This document shows, piece by piece, positions 1 to 8,288 of a DNA stretch of 64,000 nucleotides. Under the pieces are notes generated by a model. The model was not told the DNA's origin and did no database searches. It was given only the letters and a program-made list of their open reading frames with translations. Position numbers and translations under genes: made by a program. Numbering within the stretch: position 1 is the first letter of the stretch; every line of letters begins with the position of its first letter. The stretch lies in contig NZ_BDAV01000013.1 of NCBI RefSeq assembly GCF_001612635.1, forward strand, positions 124,001-188,000, read 5' to 3'. Source of the DNA: Nocardia africana NBRC 100379. GTDB lineage: Bacteria > Actinomycetota > Actinomycetes > Mycobacteriales > Mycobacteriaceae.

Positions 1-30
1 CTCCACCGCAGCGGTTTTCACCGCAGAGCG

Positions 31-68
31 GGGTGTCGCGCCCGGTCCGTGGACGAAACGCGACACCC
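31..68. terminator. Hairpin terminator after the secreted-protein gene
   Basis: A perfect 10-bp inverted repeat (GGGTGTCGCG at 31-40, CGCGACACCC at 59-68) encloses an 18-nt loop. It lies just past the stop of the leftmost gene on the minus strand. There is no T-run, as is common for actinobacterial hairpin terminators. Confidence 0.6.
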
Positions 69-76
69 GCACAGCG

Positions 77-793
77 TTACTTCTGAGGGTTGGTGAGGGT
101 GTTGTACATCTGGACCAGGGAGACCACCGCGGCGGGGCCGCCGATGGCGACCGTGCCGATCGCGGCACCGAGCGCCGCACCGGAGATGGCGCCCGCGATG
201 CAGCCTCCCGGTGCGCCGGCGAAGAACAGCGGCGGCATCAGCGCGGTGCCGACCACCGCGCCGGCCACACAGCCGCCGACGAGACCGATCGCGGTCCCCA
301 GGAGGACACCGAGTCCGGACGCCAGGCCGACCTGGTTGGCAGCCACACCGAGCGCCTCGTTGAAGTCGTCCTGGGAGAAGATCGGCTTCGCATCGGGCTG
401 CGTCGACGCGACGGCGTCGGCAGGGTTACGACTGGGGGTGAGCGTCGCGGTGCGGCCGTCGGCGTCGATCTGCGCGGCGATGGGCCAGTCCTTCTGATCG
501 AGCCGATAGGTCAGCGGCATCCCGAAGGCGAGATTGCCGTTGCCGTCGAGCAATTCGAACTGGTTTCCGCGAGTGATCAGCCGGCCCGCATCGGTGCGCA
601 GCACTACCGAGTGGTCGACCACGTTGGCGGTGTAGTGAATCCCGGGGGCGACGTCGGTGCTGATCGTCGCGTCGGGCTTACCGGCTGCCGGAGCCGGCGG
701 CGCGGCGGTGTCGGCGTATGCGGTACCGGCGGAGACCGTCAGCGCGGCGATCGCGATCGCGGAGGTGGCGGCGAACTTCTTCATGGTCTTCAT
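77..793 (-). CDS. Secreted glycine/alanine-rich protein, function unknown
   Basis: A 238-residue exported protein. I start it at the ATG at 793, not the upstream in-frame codon at 886, because GGAAGG lies about 8 nt before this ATG and a clean signal peptide follows (KTMKK, a hydrophobic stretch, then a cleavage site near AYA-D). Residues about 40-130 look like a compact beta-rich domain (FELLDGNG, MPLTYRLD). Residues about 160-230 are hydrophobic and full of GxxxG/AxxxG glycine-zipper spacing, with two cysteines, so this tail probably inserts in or packs against a membrane. It resembles a family of uncharacterised exported Nocardia proteins that I know only by general appearance. No enzymatic motif is visible. 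Confidence 0.7.
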   Translation of the reverse strand: MKTMKKFAATSAIAIAALTVSAGTAYADTAAPPAPAAGKPDATISTDVAPGIHYTANVVDHSVVLRTDAGRLITRGNQFELLDGNGNLAFGMPLTYRLDQKDWPIAAQIDADGRTATLTPSRNPADAVASTQPDAKPIFSQDDFNEALGVAANQVGLASGLGVLLGTAIGLVGGCVAGAVVGTALMPPLFFAGAPGGCIAGAISGAALGAAIGTVAIGGPAAVVSLVQMYNTLTNPQK

Positions 794-1154
794 CAGGTGT
801 CCTTCCCCGCGAGCAACGAATGCCCACGAGTCGAAAAGTGGCGAGGGAAACGACAGTGGCGGACTATCTTTTCCGCCCGCGAGCACAGGGCGGCCGCGAG
901 CAGCAAACAGCTACATGGCAATGACAAATCCCGGCCGGTGATCCCGAAGGAAAACAGCCGTGCACATTCCCATCCGATAGCGCCGCATCAAATCGCAGCG
1001 ATACAGATGATCAGATCGACCGCACCGAAGTAAAGTATCGAATAACCACTTGTGGGAATATTCGCCGCAGGCCACGGTTCAATGCCCGCGATATGGATCT
1101 CGGTCGGTACGAGAAGGGCCGGTTGCCGAACGGTCGCGCCGAAGCGATAACCGG
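794..1154. other. Intergenic region, relatively AT-rich, no gene seen
   Basis: This 361-bp gap is visibly richer in A and T than its surroundings, especially 930-1070. It must hold the promoter of the secreted-protein gene on the minus strand. No reading frame in it has convincing codon bias or a recognisable product. I could not assign a promoter box with confidence. Confidence 0.5.
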
Positions 1155-1697
1155 TCAGGCCGCTACCACAACCGGCGAGGGACCAGGAGGGCCGCGACGA
1201 GAAATCGCGCCCCGTAGCGGAATCGTGCCCCGTCGATCAGCGGCGTACCGCACACCGGAGCGGGGGTCGTCGAGAGCAGGGCGGGGCGAGAACGTCGACA
1301 GCAGAGTCCACACGAGCCCGGCCATCGCGCGATACAACCGCTCGGCCGCCGCAATGAGCAGCGCACACAGCATCGTGGCCGCCACGTGGGCGGCGAGCAT
1401 GATCCATCCCCCGCCGCAGCCATTGATTTCGGATGGATGCGAGGGTCGCGGCGGCTCCGTCGATGCCAATGCCGTGTGGCCGAGCAACTGGCCCAGGGCC
1501 AGCATCCCGAACAACCGCAACCGGCCGCGGCCGGCCGAGGAACCCACTGCCGCACCGACCAAGCCACTGACCAGCAACACGAGCATCAGTGCGGCAGAAT
1601 TCGGAGAGTCCCCTTCGATACCGTGCGCCGCGAAAGCCACTATTCCGCACGCGACGCCGGCCAAGGCACCACGAATTCGGTTATCCGGACACTTCAC
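1155..1697 (-). CDS. Predicted integral membrane protein, function unknown
   Basis: About 180 residues if it begins at the GTG at 1697, which has GAGG about 8 nt upstream. A TTG at 1811 would add 38 residues, but that extension has poor codon bias and no ribosome-binding site. There are four hydrophobic helices (around GVACGIVAFAA, MLVLLVSGLVGAAVG, FGMLALGQLLG and MLAAHVAATMLCALLIA). A histidine-containing loop after helix 3 and a short, charged C-terminal tail complete it. The helix layout resembles small actinobacterial membrane proteins of unknown role. The gene stands alone, with no partner on the same strand. Confidence 0.6.
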   Translation of the reverse strand: MKCPDNRIRGALAGVACGIVAFAAHGIEGDSPNSAALMLVLLVSGLVGAAVGSSAGRGRLRLFGMLALGQLLGHTALASTEPPRPSHPSEINGCGGGWIMLAAHVAATMLCALLIAAAERLYRAMAGLVWTLLSTFSPRPALDDPRSGVRYAADRRGTIPLRGAISRRGPPGPSPVVVAA

Positions 1698-2239
1698 GGC
1701 AAAGACCTCGCGACCGCCCGGTCCGATGAAAACGACGACGTGTCGGCAATACGGACGAGCGACATCATCGGCGACCTTCACGACAATCGGACCCAACCAA
1801 GCGGAACGCAAGCACTATAACCGCGAAGAGGGAAAGACGAGAAATCCGAGCCGTCTCGACGGAATGCGTTTCCAGCCCGTTCGGCGAAACGTCGATTCGA
1901 ACATGAAAGCGGCCGTGTCGCGATTCGTCGGCTTTTTCCGATATGTCCTGAACATCCCTTTAGTCGACCAAGTCTTGCCAGAATGCGCCACGAACTTGCC
2001 AGAAATCGGAAGTGTTGGCGGCTAACGTTTTTCGTGCGCCAGGGGTGGTCGCGGCGGACAACGACGACCTGATCGCGGATCCGCAAGTAGGAGGGGAGAT
2101 CCGCGCTCAGGCCGGAGTCGCTCGGGCCGGAGCGCTCACGCGCCGAGACGAAGTTCCGACGGCCGGAAGACGATCGGCTCCTCTTTCGCCTTGGTAGCTT
2201 GAAGTCGTTCTGCGGCTGGGCGCGAAAGGGAACCTTCTC
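1698..2239. other. Long intergenic region upstream of the AraC gene
   Basis: This 540-bp gap contains no gene I can support. Frames across it in both directions have weak third-position G/C bias and no family resemblance. It separates a minus-strand gene from the plus-strand AraC gene, so it should hold both promoters. GAAAGGGA at 2224-2231 is the ribosome-binding site of the AraC gene. Confidence 0.5.
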
Positions 2240-3199
2240 GTGGATTCGGAGTATTGGTGGGAGGAGGAATCCTCGGCGGCCGCTGAGACACCCGCCGAGC
2301 GGATGGAGTACTGGCACCACTACCTGCGAAGCCGGCAAGGGTCGGTGGGATTGGCGTTCGGCGACACCGTCGAGGACTTCGCCTGGTCGACCACCGCGCA
2401 GCGAGTCGGCGGCCTGCAGATCGTGCGTTTCGATTCCGATCCCGTGCACTATCGCCGCACCGGACGAGACGTGCGGGGCGACGGCGACGACAGCTACCGG
2501 TTGCTGCTACCGCTGCGCGGCGAATTCGCGTTCGCGCAAGGTGATTCCGCGGAAGTCGTCGCTCCCGGCACACTGGCATTCTTCCATTGGGGATCGCCAC
2601 TGGTGATGCGTCAGGACGAGCCGCTGCAAGCGCTGATCATGACCGTGCCGGAGACGTCGGTGGACCTCACCCGCGCGAGAAGCGCCCCCGTCGCACTCGA
2701 CGGACAGCGTCCTCTGGTGCGCTCGCTGGTGCGGCAGATCGGTGAGCTGCACGCCGGTCACGGAGACTGGACCGCAGTGGATTTCGCCGTCGCGTATTCC
2801 AGCGCACTCGTGTTGCTCGACGGAGTGCTCAATCACGACCACACCCGCGTCGCGGCGGGCGGCAAATACGCGCATCTGGCTGCGCGGGCACGCGAGATCA
2901 TGGAAATACACTGCGGCGACAGCAGACTGACACCGGTGGCCGTCGCGGGTATGTGCGGTTGCTCGCGACGGACGCTGCACAGCGCCCTCACCGAGTCGAC
3001 AGGTCTTGCCCCCGCGGCGCTGCTGCGCACGATTCGCCTCGACCGTGCGCGGCAGCGCTTGTCGTCTCCCCTGCCGGTGGATATGGACACGGTCGCGCAC
3101 CACACCGGGTTCACCACAACACGCCGGTTCCGCGAAGCCTTCCAGCGCCGGTACGGCCGGAGCCCGGAGCAGATGCGCGCCGAACTGTACGGGTCGTAG
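2240..3199 (+). CDS. AraC-family transcriptional regulator
   Basis: A 319-residue regulator starting at a GTG with GAAAGGGA about 9 nt upstream. Residues about 40-190 look like the cupin-type AraC-binding domain of the AraC_binding_2 class (LLLPLRGEFAFAQ, APGTLAFFHWG). Residues about 215-315 form the paired helix-turn-helix AraC domain: first HTH around VAVAGMCGCSRRTLH, second around DTVAHHTGFTTTRRFREAFQRRYGRSPEQMR, whose last part is the family signature. No adjacent operon names its target. The nearest downstream gene (trmO) appears to have its own promoter. Confidence 0.9.
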   Translation: MDSEYWWEEESSAAAETPAERMEYWHHYLRSRQGSVGLAFGDTVEDFAWSTTAQRVGGLQIVRFDSDPVHYRRTGRDVRGDGDDSYRLLLPLRGEFAFAQGDSAEVVAPGTLAFFHWGSPLVMRQDEPLQALIMTVPETSVDLTRARSAPVALDGQRPLVRSLVRQIGELHAGHGDWTAVDFAVAYSSALVLLDGVLNHDHTRVAAGGKYAHLAARAREIMEIHCGDSRLTPVAVAGMCGCSRRTLHSALTESTGLAPAALLRTIRLDRARQRLSSPLPVDMDTVAHHTGFTTTRRFREAFQRRYGRSPEQMRAELYGS

Positions 3200-3238
3200 A
3201 GGTCGCCGCCGCCGGAGCCGTGTCGTCGTCCGAAACCC

Positions 3239-3266
3239 TTGACCCGCAGCGGGGTTGAGGTATCAC
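3239..3266 (+). promoter_or_regulatory. Probable sigma-70-type promoter of trmO, near-leaderless
   Basis: TTGACC at 3239-3244 and TATCAC at 3261-3266 are separated by 16 bp. Transcription would start about 7-9 nt downstream, at or just before the GTG at 3276, giving a leader of almost zero length. This favours the GTG start over the TTG at 3255, which lies between the two boxes. Confidence 0.45.
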
Positions 3267-3275
3267 ACTGGGGCG

Positions 3276-3689
3276 GTGACCGACTATCTGCTGCGCCCGA
3301 TCGGAACCGTCGAATCCGAACTCACGGACCGCGCGACCGCACCGCGCCAGCCCGACGAGGGCGCACCGCCGGCCTGGATCGTGCTCGACGACCGCTATGC
3401 CGAGGCGCTGGAGGGCCTCACGCCCGGGATGGACCTGGTGCTGCTGACCTGGCTCGACCGTGCCGACCGGGACACCCTGGCCGTGCATCCCCGAGGTGAC
3501 ACGAGCCGCCCGCTCAGCGGAGTCTTCAGCACGCGCTCACCACACCGTCCCAATCCGATCGGGCTGCACGAGGTCCGGATCCTGTCCATCGCCGGCGCCC
3601 GGATCCGCGTCGCCCACCTGGAAGCCTTCGACGGCACCCCGGTCCTCGACATCAAGCCCGTTCTCCCGGCGGCCGCGGCGAACCGGTGA
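3276..3689 (+). CDS. trmO: TrmO/TsaA-family tRNA methyltransferase
   Basis: A 137-residue protein of the TsaA/TrmO fold. TrmO uses S-adenosylmethionine to methylate N6 of threonylcarbamoyl-adenosine at position 37 of certain tRNAs. Family landmarks are LRPIGTVES at the N-terminus, VFSTRSPHRPNPIGLHEV in the middle (the SPxRPNPIG signature) and DGTPVLDIKP near the end. It corresponds to the short single-domain form and lacks the C-terminal extension of the enterobacterial enzyme. I place the start at the GTG at 3276 because an upstream TTG would fall inside the promoter. It converges on the oxidoreductase gene after 14 bp. Confidence 0.85.
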   Translation: MTDYLLRPIGTVESELTDRATAPRQPDEGAPPAWIVLDDRYAEALEGLTPGMDLVLLTWLDRADRDTLAVHPRGDTSRPLSGVFSTRSPHRPNPIGLHEVRILSIAGARIRVAHLEAFDGTPVLDIKPVLPAAAANR

Positions 3690-3703
3690 GAGGACATCCG
3701 CGG

Positions 3704-5065
3704 TCAGTCGTTGTCGCAGAGCGCTTTCAAGGTCTGCGGGACTTCCTCGGCCGGCAGATAGCATGAGGTCTGCTCGAAACCGCCGATGGTGTGGGTGTTG
3801 TAGTCGCCGTAGCCGATACGCAGGAAGTCGTCGCCGCTGAGGCCGTGCACGGTCCAGTCGAAGGCCACCCGTGCCCGGGCGACGAGGGTTCGCAGGGCCA
3901 TCAGGTGATAGCCGCGCGTGACGAATTGTGCCGGGATGCCCCGCAATCCGATCTTCAGCGGGCGCGCCACCGCATCGGCGCCGCCGAGGTCGACCACCAT
4001 CCCGAGGTCCTGGTGCCGGTACGGCGTCGGCCGTTCACCACGAAGCGCGGCCACCAGATTCTTGCCGAGGTGGCGGCCCTGCCGCATGGCGTGTTGGGCG
4101 GTGGGGGCGCACAGCGCGCCCTCACCCGCCGTCAGGTCGGGTACCGCGGCCGCATCGCCGCAGGCCCACACCCCGGTGAGCCCCGGCACGGTGAAATCGG
4201 CGTCCGCGACGATGCGGCCCTTCACCGTCGCCGCGCCGAGGTGTCCGGCGAGGGGGCTGGGGACCACACCGGCGGTCCACAACACCGTCCGCGTCGGGAT
4301 GAACCGGCCGTCGGTGAGCTGAACACCATGGGCGGTAACCTCTTTCGCCGAGGCGCCGGTGATCAGTTCGATGCCGCGTTCGGCCAGATTTCGTTTGGCC
4401 TGCTCCCCCAGTCGCTGGCCGAGTTCGGGCATGATCCGGTCGCCGTGTGTGACCAGATGCCAGCGCACCATGCCGGATTCCAGCTTCGGGAAATACCGGC
4501 GCGCGGCGGCCCGGGTGACCTTGTTGAGCACCGCCGTGGTCTCGGTACCGGCGTATCCGGCGCCGATGGTGACGAAGTTCAGCCGCTCCCGGTCCTCCTC
4601 CTCGCCGCCGCGCACGGCCGCGACGTCCAACTGCTGCAGGACGTGGTCACGCAGGAACATGGCCTCGGCGAGCGTCTTCATGCCGAATCCGTACTCGTCC
4701 AGTCCGGGCACATCGAGGACGCGAGTGATGCTGCCCGGCACCAGCACCAGATGGTCGTAGTCGAGGGCACTGTCGGTGCCCGCCGATCCGCGCACCACGA
4801 CCTGCCGGGTGTCCGGATGCACGCCGATCGCCATCCCCGGAACCACCTCGGTGCGGCGCAACACCCGCCGCAGCGACACCGTGATCGAGCGGGGATTCAG
4901 CACACCCGAGGCGACCTGCGGCAGCAGCGGCAGATAGAGCAGCCCCGCATCCGGTGTCACGAGTTGGATGAACGCTTCGTCGGAGCTGAGATGACGTTCC
5001 AGGTAACGGGCACATTCGACGCCGGAGAAACCACCGCCGATGATCACGATCTTCGCGGGACTCAC
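3704..5065 (-). CDS. NDH-2-like FAD-dependent pyridine nucleotide oxidoreductase
   Basis: A 453-residue flavoprotein of the type II NADH dehydrogenase group, which passes electrons from NAD(P)H to quinone at the membrane without pumping protons. The N-terminal Rossmann motif KIVIIGGGFSGVECARYL binds FAD. A second dinucleotide fold lies around FVTIGAGYAGTETTAVL, and the FAD-closing motif GVWACGDAAAVPD is near residue 310. QHAMRQG and the following segment match the quinone-side region. The C-terminus has no clear transmembrane anchor. It starts with GTG at 5065. Whether the acceptor is menaquinone or another quinone cannot be read from sequence. Confidence 0.8.
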   Translation of the reverse strand: MSPAKIVIIGGGFSGVECARYLERHLSSDEAFIQLVTPDAGLLYLPLLPQVASGVLNPRSITVSLRRVLRRTEVVPGMAIGVHPDTRQVVVRGSAGTDSALDYDHLVLVPGSITRVLDVPGLDEYGFGMKTLAEAMFLRDHVLQQLDVAAVRGGEEEDRERLNFVTIGAGYAGTETTAVLNKVTRAAARRYFPKLESGMVRWHLVTHGDRIMPELGQRLGEQAKRNLAERGIELITGASAKEVTAHGVQLTDGRFIPTRTVLWTAGVVPSPLAGHLGAATVKGRIVADADFTVPGLTGVWACGDAAAVPDLTAGEGALCAPTAQHAMRQGRHLGKNLVAALRGERPTPYRHQDLGMVVDLGGADAVARPLKIGLRGIPAQFVTRGYHLMALRTLVARARVAFDWTVHGLSGDDFLRIGYGDYNTHTIGGFEQTSCYLPAEEVPQTLKALCDND

Positions 5066-5196
5066 GAATTCACTCTACTGATCGTGACCGAATACGCAGG
5101 TCGTGTTCGACGGCCGGGGCGATATGACGGCAGGCGCGAAAGTCGAATCGGCACAATGCATCAACGGCGACACCAGAGTTGCCGAAGGTTCGCTCG

Positions 5197-5850
5197 CTAT
5201 GCCGTGGCGTCCGGGACCGGGAACTGGCCGGCGTCGCGGGCCGACCGCTTCGGCGCCAGTTGCACGCCGGCGAGTCCGGTCCAGCACAGACTGGCGGTCG
5301 TGGCGATGGCCTCGTGTTTCGGCAGGGGTTTGCCGGTGGCCACCCAGTCCCGCGCACACGACTGGGCGATGGCGACCAGCTCGGCCGTGATCAGCCAGCC
5401 GTGCTCGGCACGAGGTAGCGGGTGCGGTGCCAGCGCCTGCGCGAGCGTGTCGATACAGATGGTGGCGGCCTGATGGGCGATGCGCTGCGCCGACGGTTCG
5501 TCGGCCACGGCGGCGCCGGCCAGCAGGGCGGCACTGCGCGGCCGGGTGTCGGCGAAGTCGAACACCGCCGCTACCGACGCCTCCACGATCGAGCGCATGC
5601 CCTCGGCGGGTTCGAGTGCGGCGGTGAGCGTCTCCTCCAGTTCCTGCATCGCCTCGTGCAGGACGGCCAGATACAGTTCCAGCTTGCTCGAGAACGACTT
5701 GTACAGGACGGGTTTGCTGATCCCGGCGCGGCAGGCGATCTCCTCCATGCCCGCGGCCCGATACCCACACGCGGCGAACAAACCCGCCGCCGCGGCCAGG
5801 ATCACCCGCCGGCGCTGCTGCCTGGCCTGCGTCATCTGTCTGTCCACCAC
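5197..5850 (-). CDS. TetR-family transcriptional regulator
   Basis: About 217 residues starting at the GTG at 5850, chosen because GGAGGAGG lies about 7 nt upstream. An ATG at 5835 is the alternative. The N-terminal TetR helix-turn-helix is clear (RRRVILAAAAGLFAACGY, then GISKPVLYKSFSSKLELYL). The rest is a helical ligand domain. KPVLYKSFSSK is typical of mycobacterial and nocardial TetR proteins of broad function. The gene sits between two oxidoreductase genes on the same strand, 92 bp from the upstream one. I see no convincing inverted repeat at its own promoter. Confidence 0.85.
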   Translation of the reverse strand: MVDRQMTQARQQRRRVILAAAAGLFAACGYRAAGMEEIACRAGISKPVLYKSFSSKLELYLAVLHEAMQELEETLTAALEPAEGMRSIVEASVAAVFDFADTRPRSAALLAGAAVADEPSAQRIAHQAATICIDTLAQALAPHPLPRAEHGWLITAELVAIAQSCARDWVATGKPLPKHEAIATTASLCWTGLAGVQLAPKRSARDAGQFPVPDATA

Positions 5851-5942
5851 CTGGCACCTCCTCCGCCCACGGTACCGACGCCCGGGTCCGCCACAACCGC
5901 CGCCCGCACCATCACGCCGGTTTCTCCCTCGCGCCACCGCCG

Positions 5943-6905
5943 CTACGGCACGAGGACGATGCGACCGAAAACCTCGCCCGCGTCCATCTTCCGGTGCGCG
6001 AGAGCGGCATCGTCCAACGGGAGTACCTCGTGTACCGCCGTGCGGAGTTCGCCGCGGGCGGCGGCGGTGAACTGTTGCGTGCGTACCGTCCGGCGCTCGG
6101 GTTCGGGTACGGTGTCCGCGCTGAAAGTGGCGAAGGACAACGACTTTCGAAACGCGGCCATCAACTGCATGCCGAAATCCGCCGGCGGGTGGCCACCCAC
6201 GACACCGACCGCCACCATACGGCCGTTCGGCCTCAGACGGGCGAAGAACGAGGGCAGGTCCACCCCGGCGACGACGTCGAGGACGACGTCGTAGCCCACG
6301 GGAGCGTCCGCACCGCCCTTCCCCGAGCGGTCCAGGACGTGGGTCGCGCCGAGTTCGCGCAGGCGGTCGCCCCGGGTGGCCGACGAGGTCGTCACCGCCA
6401 CCGCGCCGGCGCCGCCGCGGGACGCGAGTTGCACGGCGGTGACCCCGATACTGCCGGCCGCACCCCGGATCAGGACGGACTCACCGGCAGCGAAGCGGCC
6501 ATGCGCCAGGGCGAAATGGGCGACCACTCCGGAACTCCCGAGCGTCACCGCATCGATCGGGGACAGGCTCGGCGGCAGCGGGAGGACATCCTCCACGCGG
6601 GCGCTCGCTTGTTCGACATAGCCGCCGCCGACTCCGGTGAAGGCCCACACCCGCCGGCCCATCCAAGAGGTATCCACCTCGTCGCCGACCGCGATGACGG
6701 TGCCCGCGACTTCGCTGCCGGGAATGTGGCCGGCTTCGAAGCCGTAGCCGCCGAGCGTGCCCCTGCGGATCACGGCGTCCACGCCGCCGACGCCGATGGC
6801 CTCGGTGCCGATCAGCACCTGACCGGGCGCCGGCGCCGGCGCCGGGTGGTCGACCACGGCCAGCCCGTCCGGGTCGCCGAATGTGCGGATGACTACTGCC
6901 TTCAC
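5943..6905 (-). CDS. Quinone oxidoreductase / zinc-independent MDR dehydrogenase
   Basis: A 320-residue medium-chain dehydrogenase/reductase of the NADPH:quinone reductase branch. The N-terminal GroES-like domain contains GSEVAGTVIAVGDEV. The cofactor fold contains the QOR motif RGAAGSIGVTAVQLA, with the AAG(S/A)xG pattern that replaces the zinc-enzyme version. Catalytic zinc ligands are absent. It is transcribed away from the TetR gene at 7001, and a perfect inverted repeat lies between them, so it is the likely repressed target. The inducer is probably an electrophile or quinone, but this is inferred. Confidence 0.85.
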   Translation of the reverse strand: MKAVVIRTFGDPDGLAVVDHPAPAPAPGQVLIGTEAIGVGGVDAVIRRGTLGGYGFEAGHIPGSEVAGTVIAVGDEVDTSWMGRRVWAFTGVGGGYVEQASARVEDVLPLPPSLSPIDAVTLGSSGVVAHFALAHGRFAAGESVLIRGAAGSIGVTAVQLASRGGAGAVAVTTSSATRGDRLRELGATHVLDRSGKGGADAPVGYDVVLDVVAGVDLPSFFARLRPNGRMVAVGVVGGHPPADFGMQLMAAFRKSLSFATFSADTVPEPERRTVRTQQFTAAARGELRTAVHEVLPLDDAALAHRKMDAGEVFGRIVLVP

Positions 6906-6963
6906 TGTCTTTCCTCGCTTCGAGCCGATCCGGACTCGACCCGTCCGGGCTGCACTCGAAGCT

Positions 6964-6983
6964 AACGGACGCCCCCGTCCGTT
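6964..6983. promoter_or_regulatory. Putative TetR operator in a divergent promoter
   Basis: AACGGACG (6964-6971), CCCC spacer, CGTCCGTT (6976-6983): a perfect 8-bp inverted repeat. Adding flanks gives AGCTAACGGACG facing CGTCCGTTTAGCT, nearly 12-bp arms with one extra base. It ends 17 nt before the TetR start at 7001 and sits about 60 bp from the divergent oxidoreductase start, the standard place for a TetR autoregulatory operator. Confidence 0.7.
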
Positions 6984-7000
6984 TAGCTAAACTGAGAGCG

Positions 7001-7642
7001 ATGCCCGACGATTTGCCTCAACTCCCCGATTCCAGTCGACCGCTGCGCTCCGACGCCCGCGACAACCGCGAACGCATCCTGGAGGCGGCTCGTGCCCTGT
7101 TCGCGACCGAGGGTTTGGACGTGCCGATGCGGGAGGTCGCCCGGCGCGCCGGAGTCGGCCCGGCCACGCTGTACCGGCGCTTCCCGACCAAACAGATCCT
7201 GGCCACCGAGGCGTTCACGGAGCAGATGCACGCCTGCCGGGCCGTGGTCGACGAGGGACTGGCGGAACCCGACCCATGGCGCGGCTTCTGCCTCGTCGTC
7301 GAGAAACTCTTCGAACTGCACGCGCGCAGCCGGGGCTTCACCGAAGCCTTCACGGCGGCCTTTCCGCACGCGCTGGATTTCACCGCCGAACGCGCATACG
7401 CACTGAAAGCCCTTGCCGCGCTGGCACATCGAGCCAAGGACGCGGGCCGGCTCCGTCCCGACTTCGTCGTCGACGACCTGATCCTCATGCTCCTGGCCAA
7501 CCGAGGCATTCACCTCGGCTCCCCGGCCGCCAGGATCGCTGCCTCGCGCCGCTTCGCCGCCTTCGTGATCCAGGCCTTCGCAACCACCGCCGAGACCGCG
7601 CCGCTTCCTCCGGTCGCGCGCGTAGCACCGGCGATTCTCTGA
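7001..7642 (+). CDS. TetR-family regulator of the divergent oxidoreductase
   Basis: A 213-residue TetR protein. The DNA-binding domain spans residues about 15-65 (RDNRERILEAARALFATEG, then AGVGPATLYRRFPTKQ). The C-terminal region resembles the TetR_C_33-like set often annotated beside oxidoreductases (AFVIQAFA near the end). It begins with ATG at 7001, preceded by GAGAG. Divergent arrangement with the MDR oxidoreductase and the perfect palindrome between them support autoregulation plus repression of that gene. Confidence 0.87.
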   Translation: MPDDLPQLPDSSRPLRSDARDNRERILEAARALFATEGLDVPMREVARRAGVGPATLYRRFPTKQILATEAFTEQMHACRAVVDEGLAEPDPWRGFCLVVEKLFELHARSRGFTEAFTAAFPHALDFTAERAYALKALAALAHRAKDAGRLRPDFVVDDLILMLLANRGIHLGSPAARIAASRRFAAFVIQAFATTAETAPLPPVARVAPAIL

Positions 7643-7792
7643 CACGCGGCGAGCGGTGGCGCGGATCACTGCTTTCCGGGCGCCCACCGGCCGATTGCCG
7701 GAGGGGCGGCGGGCGCATGTAACCTTTCCTCCCAGGAACTCGCACCTGAGGCGGGTTCACCCCAGCCTGGTGTGGTCAGAAGGGAGATACCG

Positions 7793-7867
7793 ATGGGTAA
7801 GCGTGGGCGTAAGAAGCGCAGCCGCCGTAAGAATGCGGCCAACCACGGCAAGCGGCCCAACTCCTGA
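7793..7867 (+). CDS. Ribosomal protein bL37 (24-residue micro-protein)
   Basis: A 24-codon gene: MGKRGRKKRSRR followed by KNAANHGKRPNS and a TGA. AGAAGGGAGA lies about 4-8 nt before the ATG. Sequence, length and extreme basicity match the actinobacterial large-subunit micro-protein bL37, known from mycobacterial ribosome structures, where the sequence is also about 24 residues and ends NHGKRPN. It lies immediately before the rsrA/sigR locus and is closed off by a perfect hairpin at 7928-7962. It is too short for most gene finders. Confidence 0.88.
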   Translation: MGKRGRKKRSRRKNAANHGKRPNS

Positions 7868-7927
7868 GCCGTCGCGCCGTGCGCCCCGGGACCGCCCAGC
7901 GGGACTCGGTGCACTGCTGAAAACGAC

Positions 7928-7962
7928 AATGCGGCACGCCATCACGGATGGCGTGCCGCATT
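7928..7962. terminator. Bidirectional hairpin terminator between bL37 and rsrA
   Basis: A perfect 15-bp stem (7928-7942 with 7948-7962) with a 5-nt loop CACGG. It starts with AAT and ends with ATT, and lies between two convergent genes, so it can serve both. Confidence 0.8.
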
Positions 7963-7973
7963 CGCGTTTCGGG

Positions 7974-8288
7974 TCAGGACTCGCGTTCGACCCGGGTCTC
8001 GGTGACGGTGATCGAGCGCCGGATGTCGAGCGTGAGCCGCTCCCGCAGCGATTCGGGGGCTCGGTCCCCACCGCATTTGCGGCTCAGCAGGCGCTTGAGC
8101 TTCTCCTCCAGACCGTATGCCTCGATACACGGCGAGCAATGGTCCATGTGGTGCTGCAATCGCGCCCGCGTGGCCTCGTCGCATTCACCGTCGAGCATCA
8201 GCCAGACGTCGGTGAGAACCGCCGAACAGTCCAGTTCCATCTCGTCCCCGGCGCCCCGATCCTCGTGCTCGTGCCCACTGGTGCTCAC
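7974..8288 (-). CDS. rsrA: Anti-sigma factor RsrA (mycothiol system, zinc-binding)
   Basis: A 104-residue ZAS-type anti-sigma factor that holds SigR inactive until disulfide stress. C21, H47, C51 and C54 reproduce the spacing of the Streptomyces RsrA ligands C11, H37, C41 and C44, including the HxxxCxxC core (HMDHCSPC). Oxidation of these cysteines releases zinc and the sigma factor. The GTG start at 8288 overlaps the TGA of sigR by four bases (GTGA) with GGAGG upstream, so the pair is translationally coupled and should be made in balanced amounts. The last 20 residues (TLDIRRSITVTETRVE) match the conserved tail of the family. Confidence 0.93.
   Translation of the reverse strand: MSTSGHEHEDRGAGDEMELDCSAVLTDVWLMLDGECDEATRARLQHHMDHCSPCIEAYGLEEKLKRLLSRKCGGDRAPESLRERLTLDIRRSITVTETRVERES

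Noticed and set aside
1093..2025. A 310-codon plus-strand frame
   Set aside because: Arginine- and serine-rich translation without domain features, antisense to a better-supported membrane protein and running into AT-rich intergenic sequence.
5075..5896. A 273-codon frame overlapping the TetR gene
   Set aside because: Arginine/glycine-rich shadow of the TetR at 5197-5850, which has a clear HTH and ribosome-binding site.
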